Source: an uncultured Microbacteriaceae bacterium (GTDB lineage Bacteria; Actinomycetota; Actinomycetes; Actinomycetales; Microbacteriaceae). From it: 11,598 nt of DNA. Location of the stretch: assembly GCA_946481135.1 (NCBI GenBank), contig CAMLMQ010000084.1, positions 1-11,598 of the forward strand, in the 5' to 3' direction. Every line of letters begins with the position of its first letter. The stretch's first letter is position 1. Position numbers and translations under genes: made by a program. The notes beneath the pieces are model-generated. The model searched no databases and was not told the origin of the DNA. It worked only from the letters and a program-made list of their open reading frames with translations. This document shows, piece by piece, positions 1-5,158 of the stretch.

Positions 1-1
1 G

Positions 2-520
2 GTCGACTTCCCCGAGTTCCGCTGGCTCGCCACGACCAAGCCGCTCGGCATCTCGCTGCCCACCTGGATCGCCCTCGTCATCATCGTGATCCTCGCGGTC
101 GTGCTCTGGCGCACGACGTTCGGGCGCTACGTGTACGCGGCGGGCGGCAACGCCGAAGCCGCTCGGCTCGCGGGCATCCGGGTCAACCTCGTGCGGGTGT
201 CGACGTTCGCGCTCTCCGGCCTCGCCGCGGGCGTCGCCGGAGTGATCGACCTCGCCCGCACCCCGTCGGTTCCCGAGAACGACGCGATCGCGACGACCCT
301 CACCTTCACCGTGCTCGCGGGCATCGTCGTCGGGGGCACGTCGATCCTCGGCGGCGAGGGCGCCGTCTGGCGGACGGTGCTCGGCATCCTCTTCATCGCC
401 ATGCTCTACAACGGGTTCACCCTGCTGCGCATCGATCCGCTCTTCCAGGGCATCGCGCTCGGTGTGATCATCCTGCTCGCCGTCGGCTTCGACGCGTGGT
501 CGCGGCTGCGACGGCGGTAG
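2..520 (+). CDS. Sugar ABC transporter permease, C-terminal part (RbsC/XylH type; 5' end outside window)
   Basis: This is the last 172 residues of an inner-membrane permease of the BPD_transp_2 family (ribose/xylose/galactose importers). The frame is open from base 2 to the TAG at 518-520, so the gene begins upstream of the window. Family signatures are visible: the cytoplasmic loop GRYVYAAGGNAEAARLAGI, which matches the coupling loop where RbsC-type permeases contact the ATPase, and the later VVGGTSILGGEGAVW glycine-rich segment. Several hydrophobic helices alternate with these, including one near the start of the visible part, and the protein ends in a basic cytoplasmic tail (WSRLRRR). The cognate ATPase and sugar-binding protein are presumably upstream. 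The ATPase on the opposite strand just downstream belongs to a different class (CUT1) and is unlikely to be its partner. The substrate cannot be read from this fragment. Confidence 0.9.
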   Translation, partial: VDFPEFRWLATTKPLGISLPTWIALVIIVILAVVLWRTTFGRYVYAAGGNAEAARLAGIRVNLVRVSTFALSGLAAGVAGVIDLARTPSVPENDAIATTLTFTVLAGIVVGGTSILGGEGAVWRTVLGILFIAMLYNGFTLLRIDPLFQGIALGVIILLAVGFDAWSRLRRR

Positions 521-532
521 CCCGGACGACGG

Positions 533-568
533 AACGGCCCCGCCCCCTCGCTGGAGGGCGGGGCCGTT
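533..568. terminator. Bidirectional intrinsic terminator-like hairpin
   Basis: A 13-base arm AACGGCCCCGCCC (533-545) pairs perfectly with GGGCGGGGCCGTT (556-568) across a 10-base loop. It lies between the convergent stops of the sugar permease (520) and the ABC ATPase (585). The right arm ends in TT followed by CTCTC, so the U-tract is poor, but because the arms begin AA and end TT the hairpin could work from either side. The position and very stable GC stem make a shared terminator the best reading. Confidence 0.8.
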
Positions 569-584
569 CTCTCGTGTCGTGCGG

Positions 585-1691
585 TCAGGCGGTCGCGGAC
601 GCGGCGACCGGCTTCGACAGGCGCTGACCCGACTCGACGTCGAACGCGTGGATGTGCGCCGGCGTCGGGTTGACGACGATCTTGTCGCCGGGGTTCGGGT
701 GGTTGCGGCCGTCGACGCGGGCGACGATCTCGACGCGGACGCCGTCGATGTCGGCGTGGCCGTACAGGTAGCCGTCGGCGCCGAGCTCCTCGACGACGTC
801 GACCTCGACCGGGAGACCCTCGCCCTTGTCGGAGATCGTGAGGTCTTCGGGACGCACGCCGATCGTGACCTTCTTCGCCGACGTGCCGGAGGTGACCTCG
901 CGCTCGACCTTCGCGACCGCGGTGCCGAACTTCAGGCCGCCGTCGACGATGTCGGCGTCGAACAGGTTCATCGCGGGGCTGCCGATGAAGCCGGCGACGA
1001 AGACGTTCTCGGGGTGCTCGTAGAGGTCGCGCGGGGTGCCCACCTGCTGCAGCACACCGTCCTTGAGCACGGCGATGCGGTCACCCATCGTGAGCGCCTC
1101 GGTCTGGTCGTGCGTGACGTAGACGGTCGTGACGCCGAGGCGACGCTGCAGCGACGCGATCTGCGTGCGGGTCTGCACGCGCAGCTTCGCGTCGAGGTTC
1201 GACAGCGGCTCGTCCATGAGGAACACCTGGGGCTGACGCACGATCGCGCGGCCCATCGCGACGCGCTGACGCTGACCACCGGAGAGCGCCTTCGGCTTGC
1301 GGCCGAGGTAGGGCTCGAGGTCGAGCAGCTTCGCGGCTTCGAGCACGCGCTGGGCGCGCTCCTCCTTGTTGACGCCGGCGATCTTGAGCGCGAAGCCCAT
1401 GTTCTCGGCGACCGTCATGTGCGGGTAGAGCGCGTAGTTCTGGAACACCATCGCGATGTCGCGGTCCTTCGGCGGCACGTCGGTGATGTCGCGGTCGCCG
1501 ATGAGGATGCGGCCCGAGTTGACCTCTTCGAGGCCGGCGAGCATGCGCAGGGTGGTGGACTTCCCGCATCCGGACGGTCCGACGAGGACGAGGAACTCGC
1601 CGTCGGCGACCTCCAGGTCGATCTGGTCGACCGCGGGGCGGCTGGAGCCGGGATAGATCCGGCTGGCCTTGTCGAAAGTGACGGTAGCCAT
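585..1691 (-). CDS. ugpC: CUT1-type sugar ABC transporter ATP-binding protein (MsiK/UgpC/MalK family)
   Basis: This is the cytoplasmic ATPase that powers carbohydrate importers of the MalK/UgpC/MsmX family, 368 residues from the chosen start, the normal family length. Visible motifs are Walker A GPSGCGKST (38-46), Q-loop Q84 in VFQNYALYPHM, signature LSGGQRQ (136-142), Walker B with D-loop VFLMDEPLSNLD (156-167), switch His194, and a C-terminal TOBE region with VRPEDL near 280. The frame extends 7 codons upstream to a GTG, but that extension would contain the Shine-Dalgarno GAAGGGAAG (1710-1702), which sits 10 bases before the ATG at 1691, so the ATG is preferred. The gene stands alone with no permease or binding protein in its direction. 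By analogy with MsiK of Streptomyces and MsmX of Bacillus it may serve several importers. The ugpC symbol reflects family naming, not a demonstrated glycerol-3-phosphate role. Confidence 0.93.
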   Translation of the reverse strand: MATVTFDKASRIYPGSSRPAVDQIDLEVADGEFLVLVGPSGCGKSTTLRMLAGLEEVNSGRILIGDRDITDVPPKDRDIAMVFQNYALYPHMTVAENMGFALKIAGVNKEERAQRVLEAAKLLDLEPYLGRKPKALSGGQRQRVAMGRAIVRQPQVFLMDEPLSNLDAKLRVQTRTQIASLQRRLGVTTVYVTHDQTEALTMGDRIAVLKDGVLQQVGTPRDLYEHPENVFVAGFIGSPAMNLFDADIVDGGLKFGTAVAKVEREVTSGTSAKKVTIGVRPEDLTISDKGEGLPVEVDVVEELGADGYLYGHADIDGVRVEIVARVDGRNHPNPGDKIVVNPTPAHIHAFDVESGQRLSKPVAASATA

Positions 1692-1711
1692 GATGAACGT
1701 ACTTCCCTTCA

Positions 1712-1729
1712 CCGGCAGGTACGTGCCGG
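1712..1729. promoter_or_regulatory. 18-bp near-perfect palindrome in the 5' leader of the sugar ATPase gene
   Basis: CCGGCAGGTACGTGCCGG has 6-bp arms CCGGCA/TGCCGG and a central GTAC; 16 of 18 positions are self-complementary. It lies directly upstream of the ATPase Shine-Dalgarno (1710-1702) on the minus strand, where an operator or an RNA hairpin could control the gene. It does not fit the classical LacI/CcpA-type operator (central CG). The binding factor, if any, is unknown. Confidence 0.45.
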
Positions 1730-1788
1730 ACGATCCGTTGTGAATGGGTGGAACGAGCCGCGCACGCCGTCGGACGCGGTACCCCCCG

Positions 1789-1794
1789 ATTATG
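1789..1794 (-). promoter_or_regulatory. Possible -10 box of the sugar ATPase gene
   Basis: On the minus strand CATAAT matches TATAAT at five of six positions, in an otherwise very GC-rich region. It would give a leader of about 90 bases that includes the palindrome and Shine-Dalgarno. No convincing -35 hexamer is visible at the right spacing, so this is a weak call. The remainder of the 1692-1991 intergenic stretch shows only the promoter of the rightward gene. Confidence 0.25.
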
Positions 1795-1921
1795 GCACGG
1801 CGCGCGCACCGCGGATTCCCGGGGCCCGAAGCGACCGGGCCGACGCGTCCAGCGTGCGTCCGGTGGACTCCCAGAGTCGCGTCCTACGCTCGCATCCGGC
1901 GGTGCGCCCGCCTCCGGGCGT

Positions 1922-1950
1922 TTGCCCACGAGCGCGGGGTGCAGTAACTT
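1922..1950 (+). promoter_or_regulatory. Sigma70-type promoter of the DsbA-like gene
   Basis: TTGCCC (1922-1927) and TAACTT (1945-1950) are separated by 17 bases. TAACTT fits the actinobacterial TANNNT -10 pattern. The predicted start of transcription near 1957 leaves a leader of about 35 bases before the ATG at 1992, with GAGGA at 1984-1988 as a somewhat close Shine-Dalgarno. Confidence 0.42.
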
Positions 1951-1991
1951 GGCGCCGCCCTCTGCCCCACCGAGGCCACGATCGAGGATCC

Positions 1992-2882
1992 ATGAGCGAA
2001 TCGCGCGAAGCCGCGCGGCAGCGCGCGCTCGAGCTGCGCGCCGAGCACCGCAAACGCGACCGTCGTCGTCGCCTGACGGTGCTGCTCTCGATCGTCGGCG
2101 CGGTCGTCGTCACCGGTCTCGTCGTGACGCTCGTGATCATGACCTCGGGGCGGCCGGCGATCCGCGGGCCGCAGAACATGCTGAGCGACGGAATCAAGAT
2201 CGGCGTCGGCTTCACCGCCGTCGAGACGCCCGCGCTCGGCATCGGTCAGACGCCCGTCGCGTCCGACCCCAACCCGGCCGACGTCGCCGACATCAAGATC
2301 TTCTACGACTACCTGTGCCCCAACTGCGGCGTCTTCGAGGAGCGCAACGGCGCCCAGCTGCGCGAATGGATCGACAACGAGGCCGTCACGGTCGAGTACC
2401 ACCCGATCGCGATCTTCACGTCGAAGTCGCAGGGCACGGAGTACTCGCTGCGCGCGGCCAACGCGGTCGCCTGCGTCGCCGAGTATTCCCCCGACTCGTT
2501 CTTCGCCGTCCACGAGGCGCTCTTCGAGCAGCAGCCCGAGGAGAACTCGGCCGGCCTCACCGACGAGCAGCTCGTCGAGCTCGCGCGGGATTCCGGTGTC
2601 GCCCAGCCGGCCCGCGTCGAGGACTGCATCGAGAGTCAGCGCTTCCGTCGTTGGGTGAAGGATGCCACCACCCGCGCGCTGACCGGACCGATCCCGGGCA
2701 CCGAGGTGGCGTCGGTCGCGTCGACGCCGACGATCATCGTGAACGGCGCCGAGTTCGTCTACACGACGAACTTCGACCCCAACGAGTTCGCGCAGTTCGT
2801 GGCACGGGCGACGGGCCAGACCTTCGCGCAGAATCCGACGCCGACTCCCACCCCCACGCCGACCGAGACGCCCGCCCCGTAG
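1992..2882 (+). CDS. Membrane-anchored DsbA-family thiol-disulfide oxidoreductase
   Basis: The 296-residue product has a basic cytoplasmic N-terminus (about 1-28), one transmembrane helix (about 29-50), and an extracytoplasmic thioredoxin/DsbA-like domain (about 95-275). The redox motif is C109-P-N-C112 in DYLCPNCGVFEE, a variant of the DsbA CPHC motif. The cis-proline is in STPT (Pro246). Two further cysteines, C161 and C212, could form a second disulfide. The C-terminus is a PT-repeat tail (from about 282) typical of cell-wall-spanning segments. The probable role is oxidation or isomerisation of secreted protein disulfides on the outer face of the membrane. The open frame continues far upstream antisense to the ATPase gene; the ATG at 1992 is chosen because the upstream frame reads as non-coding Arg/Asp/Val-rich sequence and a promoter and GAGGA precede this ATG. 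No VKOR or DsbB partner is visible in the window. Confidence 0.88.
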   Translation: MSESREAARQRALELRAEHRKRDRRRRLTVLLSIVGAVVVTGLVVTLVIMTSGRPAIRGPQNMLSDGIKIGVGFTAVETPALGIGQTPVASDPNPADVADIKIFYDYLCPNCGVFEERNGAQLREWIDNEAVTVEYHPIAIFTSKSQGTEYSLRAANAVACVAEYSPDSFFAVHEALFEQQPEENSAGLTDEQLVELARDSGVAQPARVEDCIESQRFRRWVKDATTRALTGPIPGTEVASVASTPTIIVNGAEFVYTTNFDPNEFAQFVARATGQTFAQNPTPTPTPTPTETPAP

Positions 2883-2900
2883 AATCGGCGGGCGCGATTC
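2882..2900 (+). other. Short hairpin between the DsbA-like gene and the tRNA
   Basis: GAATCG (2882-2887) and CGATTC (2895-2900) form a perfect 6-bp stem with a 7-base loop. It starts at the last base of the stop codon and ends 6 bases before the tRNA. There is no U-run, so it is a poor terminator and could instead be a processing or spacing structure. It may also be chance. Confidence 0.3.
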
Positions 2901-2906
2901 GCGCAC

Positions 2907-2980
2907 GCCTCCGTAGCTCAGTTGGCTAGAGCGTGGAACTTGTAATTCCAAGGCCAAGGGTTCGATTCCCTTCGGGGGCT
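2907..2980 (+). tRNA. tRNA-Thr (anticodon TGT)
   Basis: A full cloverleaf can be folded. The acceptor arm GCCTCCG (2907-2913) pairs with CGGGGGC (2973-2979) with one G-U pair, leaving discriminator T2980. The D stem is GCTC/GAGC. The anticodon stem TGGAA/TTCCA encloses the loop CTTGTAA with anticodon TGT at 2941-2943, which reads ACA (Thr). The T stem AAGGG/CCCTT encloses TTCGATT. The 3' CCA is not encoded, as in many actinobacteria. The gene starts 24 bases after the stop of the DsbA-like gene with no room for its own full promoter in the gap, so it is either transcribed from inside that gene or processed from its transcript. No adjacent integrase or duplicated tRNA end is seen. Confidence 0.96.
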
Positions 2981-3028
2981 CGGTCGCCGGACGTCTCGGC
3001 GGCGGTCTCGTTTGAGCGTTCGGACCCG

Positions 3029-4003
3029 ATGCCCTCCACTTCTCCCGCGCCCGCGTCGTCGGTGCGCCTCGCTCTCGCCCTCGTCGCCGCCTTCGGCACC
3101 GGCGTGCTCGTCGCGCTGCAGACCCGCATCAACGGCGAGCTCGGGCAGCGGCTCGGCGACGGGTTCCTCGCGGCGTTCATCTCCTTCGGCTCGGGGCTCG
3201 TCCTCCTGTCGCTCGGGCTGCTGATCTGGCGCCCGGGACGGCGCGGCGTCGGGCGCGTCGTGTCGGCCGTGCGCACCCGCGACATCCCGTGGTGGCTCGT
3301 GCTCGGCGGGGTGGGCGGCGCGGTCTTCGTGCTCGGGCAGGGCCTCACGGTGGGACTGCTCGGGGTGGCGATGTACACGATCGCCGTCGTCTGCGGCCAG
3401 ACGATCAGTTCGCTCGTGCTCGACCATCGGGGGCTCGCCCGGATGTCGGCCACGCCCGCGACCCCGCGCCGCGTGCTCGGGGCGGGGCTCGCGGTCGTCG
3501 CGGTCGGCATCGCGGTCTCGGACCGGCTGCGTCCCGACGTGCCGGTGTGGGCGCTCGTGATCCCGCTCGTCGCCGGCGTGCTCGTCGGCTTCCAGCAGGC
3601 GGTCAACGGGCAGGTGCGTCAGGTGGCCGGGTCGGCGCTCGCCGCGACCTTCGGCAACTTCCTGGTCGGCACGGCGGTGCTCGCCGTCGCGCTCGCCGTG
3701 CACGTCGCGGTCGCGGGACTCTCGCCGACCTTCCCGTCGGAGTGGTGGCTCTACCTCGGCGGGCTGAACGGGTGCCTCTTCATCGCGGCGCAGACGGTGA
3801 TCGTGCGCACGACGGGTGTGCTGCTCATGGGGCTCGCCGTGCTCGCCGGGCAGCTCGTGGCCTCGGTGGCGTTCGACCTCTGGCTGCCGATCGCGGGGGA
3901 CGCGCTGCACGCGGTCACGGTCGTCGGCACCGGCCTCGTGCTCGTGGCGGTGGTCGTCGCGTCGATCCCGCCACGGCGTGGTCAGCGCAGCGTCTCGAGG
4001 TAG
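3029..4003 (+). CDS. YdcZ/DUF606 family (DMT superfamily) membrane protein
   Basis: The 324-residue integral membrane protein is built of two homologous five-helix halves (about 11-165 and 172-313). Each half starts with the DUF606 signature: QTRINGELGQRLG with AAFISFGSG near 31-56, repeated as QQAVNGQVRQVAG with AATFGNFLVGT near 189-215. Most bacterial DUF606 proteins are single halves of about 140-150 residues that can pair; this is the fused form. The family belongs to the drug/metabolite transporter superfamily, but its substrates are not established. The frame is open back into the tRNA (GTG at 2933); the ATG at 3029 is chosen because the upstream codons overlap the tRNA and are not hydrophobic. 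No clear Shine-Dalgarno is present. The 3' end overlaps the convergent nitroreductase gene by 22 bases. Confidence 0.87.
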   Translation: MPSTSPAPASSVRLALALVAAFGTGVLVALQTRINGELGQRLGDGFLAAFISFGSGLVLLSLGLLIWRPGRRGVGRVVSAVRTRDIPWWLVLGGVGGAVFVLGQGLTVGLLGVAMYTIAVVCGQTISSLVLDHRGLARMSATPATPRRVLGAGLAVVAVGIAVSDRLRPDVPVWALVIPLVAGVLVGFQQAVNGQVRQVAGSALAATFGNFLVGTAVLAVALAVHVAVAGLSPTFPSEWWLYLGGLNGCLFIAAQTVIVRTTGVLLMGLAVLAGQLVASVAFDLWLPIAGDALHAVTVVGTGLVLVAVVVASIPPRRGQRSVSR

Positions 4004-4512
4004 TCCTTGGCCTTGACGGGCTTGCGACGACCCGACTTCTGCTTCTTCGGTCTGCCGCCGACGTAGAGCCAGCCGAGCAGCCGCTCGTCGGGTCCGAGGC
4101 CGTGCATGCGGTGCACCACCTCCGAACGGGTGTACAGGCCGGTGCGCCACATGACGCCCCAGCCCGCCTCGTCGAGCACGAGGCTGAGGGCGTGCGCCAC
4201 ACCGGCAGCGACGGCCTCCTGCTCCCAGTCCGGCACCTTGTGGCTGCGCCGGGGCGAGACGACGACGGCGAGCAGGAGGGGGGCCCGCAGCGGCTTCTCG
4301 GCCATCTTCGCGGCGGCGCCCCCCTCCAGACCCGTCGCCTCGGCGATCGCGGCGCCGAGGCGCCGACGGGCGTCGCCACGCAGGGCGATGACGCGCCAGG
4401 GTCGCAGCGACGAATGGTCGGCGACGGAGGCGGCGGCCTCGAGGAGCGGGAGCAACTCGCGCTTCGTGGGCGCGTCGTCGGTCACCGACGGCTGGGAGCG
4501 GCGGCGCCGCAT
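3982..4512 (-). CDS. Small nitroreductase family protein (YdjA-like, FMN-dependent)
   Basis: The 176-residue product resembles compact NAD(P)H:FMN nitroreductases. The N-terminal HSSLRPWRVIALRG segment (about 33-46) matches the FMN-phosphate-contacting R-x-(F/S)-x-PW-x region. LVLDEAGWGVMWRTGLY (about 111-127) matches the central helix and FMN-contacting Gly-rich stretch. LLGWLYVGGRPKKQK (about 145-159) is the usual late beta strand followed by a basic tail. The natural substrate is unknown. The start is uncertain. ATG 4512 has GGAGG only 2 bases ahead. GTG 4539 would overlap the msrB stop as GTGA, which suits translational coupling. GTG 4485 would give an N-terminus MTDDAPTKREL. It is the second gene of a minus-strand pair with msrB, suggesting a shared role in handling oxidised or electrophilic compounds, which is inference. 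Confidence 0.82.
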   Translation of the reverse strand: MRRRRSQPSVTDDAPTKRELLPLLEAAASVADHSSLRPWRVIALRGDARRRLGAAIAEATGLEGGAAAKMAEKPLRAPLLLAVVVSPRRSHKVPDWEQEAVAAGVAHALSLVLDEAGWGVMWRTGLYTRSEVVHRMHGLGPDERLLGWLYVGGRPKKQKSGRRKPVKAKDYLETLR

Positions 4513-4535
4513 CCCCTCCGCGATCGGGCCGAGGC

Positions 4536-4952
4536 TCACGACTCGGCGGTGAACCCGAGCGACAGCGAGTTCATGCAGTAGCGCAGGCCGGTGGGGGTGC
4601 CGAATCCGTCGTCGAACACGTGCCCGAGATGCGAGCCGCAGTTCGCGCAGCGCACCTCGGTGCGCACCATCCCGAGCGAGCGGTCCTCGATGAGCTCGAC
4701 GGCATCCGGGTTCACCGAGTCGTAGAAGGAGGGCCAGCCGCAGCCGGAGTCGAACTTCGTGCCGCTCTTGAAGAGCTCGGCGTCGCACGCCGCGCACGTG
4801 TAGAGGCCCGATCGGCTCTCGTCGAGCAGCTCACCCGTCCAGGCGCGTTCGGTGCCGGCCTCGCGCAGCACGCGGTACTGCTCGGGCGTGAGCTCGGCCC
4901 GCCACTGCTCGTCGGTCTTCTCGACGTCGTACTTCTTGCCGGTGGTGTCCAT
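4536..4952 (-). CDS. msrB: Peptide-methionine (R)-S-oxide reductase MsrB
   Basis: A complete 138-residue MsrB that reduces methionine-R-sulfoxide in proteins in the cytoplasm. The structural zinc site is complete: C53-x-x-C56 (CAAC) and C102-x-x-C105 (CANC). GCGWPSF (70-76), HLGHVFDDG (108-116) and the catalytic motif RYCMNS with C126 are all present. C71 of GCGWPSF is a candidate resolving cysteine; I have not aligned it to a characterised enzyme. ATG 4952 is preceded by GAGGGA with 8-base spacing. It is the first gene of a unit with the nitroreductase and is divergent from the HtaA gene; 206 bases separate the two starts. The upstream iron-box-like sequence at 5052-5070 lies about 100 bases from this start, so joint iron control is possible but not shown. 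Confidence 0.96.
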   Translation of the reverse strand: MDTTGKKYDVEKTDEQWRAELTPEQYRVLREAGTERAWTGELLDESRSGLYTCAACDAELFKSGTKFDSGCGWPSFYDSVNPDAVELIEDRSLGMVRTEVRCANCGSHLGHVFDDGFGTPTGLRYCMNSLSLGFTAES

Positions 4953-5051
4953 GGTTCGTGTCCCTCAGGGTCGGTCACGGCGGCGCGCGTCGGCGGCCGT
5001 CCCCCTATTCAACCGGAGGCGAGGGCGGTTCGTTCCCGAAGGGAGACAGGG

Positions 5052-5070
5052 TTAGGTAAGCCTTGCCTTT
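5052..5070. promoter_or_regulatory. Iron-box-like operator 1 (DtxR/IdeR type) upstream of the HtaA gene
   Basis: TTAGGTAAGCCTTGCCTTT matches 14 of 19 positions of the classical DtxR/IdeR box TTAGGTTAGCCTAACCTAA, with the left half TTAGGT intact. Its core GGTAAG/CTTGCC is an imperfect inverted repeat. It abuts and overlaps by two bases the -35 hexamer of the HtaA promoter, so an iron-loaded repressor here would block RNA polymerase. Confidence 0.6.
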
Positions 5071-5098
5071 GACAAACCGGAGGCCGCATCTCTACGGT
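5069..5098 (+). promoter_or_regulatory. Promoter of the HtaA surface protein gene
   Basis: A perfect -35 TTGACA (5069-5074) is followed after 18 bases by TACGGT (5093-5098), which fits TANNNT. The predicted start of transcription is near 5105, inside the large palindrome that follows, and the leader would be about 54 bases. The promoter is thus bracketed by two operator-like sequences. Confidence 0.6.
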
Positions 5099-5099
5099 C

Positions 5100-5126
5100 G
5101 AAGTTAGCTAAGGCTTAGCTAACTTC
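5100..5126. promoter_or_regulatory. 27-bp perfect palindrome, iron-box-like operator 2
   Basis: The 13-base arm GAAGTTAGCTAAG (5100-5112) is exactly complementary to 5114-5126 around a single central G5113. The inner 19 bases, TTAGCTAAGGCTTAGCTAA (5104-5122), match 14 of 19 positions of the DtxR/IdeR consensus. They share with operator 1 the pattern AG-x-TAAG-x-CTT-x-x-CT. The palindrome covers the predicted transcription start, a classical repressor position. It would also form a hairpin at the very start of the mRNA. Confidence 0.68.
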
Positions 5127-5158
5127 TCACACCCCACTCTCACCTTCCGAGGACCTGC

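Noticed and set aside
579..1991. Upstream extension of the DsbA-like gene frame, antisense to the sugar ATPase
   Set aside because: The extension reads as the antisense of a strongly supported ATPase. A promoter and Shine-Dalgarno precede the internal ATG at 1992.
2822..2880. PT-rich repeat at the end of the DsbA-like gene as a functional DNA repeat
   Set aside because: It is a short low-complexity coding stretch typical of wall-spanning tails; there is no regular DNA array.
2907..3028. tRNA-Thr as an attachment site of an integrated element
   Set aside because: No integrase gene, no repeat of the tRNA 3' end downstream within the window, and the flanking genes look chromosomal.
2918..4150. 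A 410-codon minus-strand frame opposite the DUF606 gene and tRNA
   Set aside because: Its composition is a His/Arg/Glu-rich shadow, whereas the plus strand encodes a clear two-fold membrane protein.
3289..4581. A 430-codon plus-strand frame across the DUF606, nitroreductase and msrB genes
   Set aside because: It lies out of frame with the DUF606 gene and antisense to two recognised enzymes; no domain is visible.
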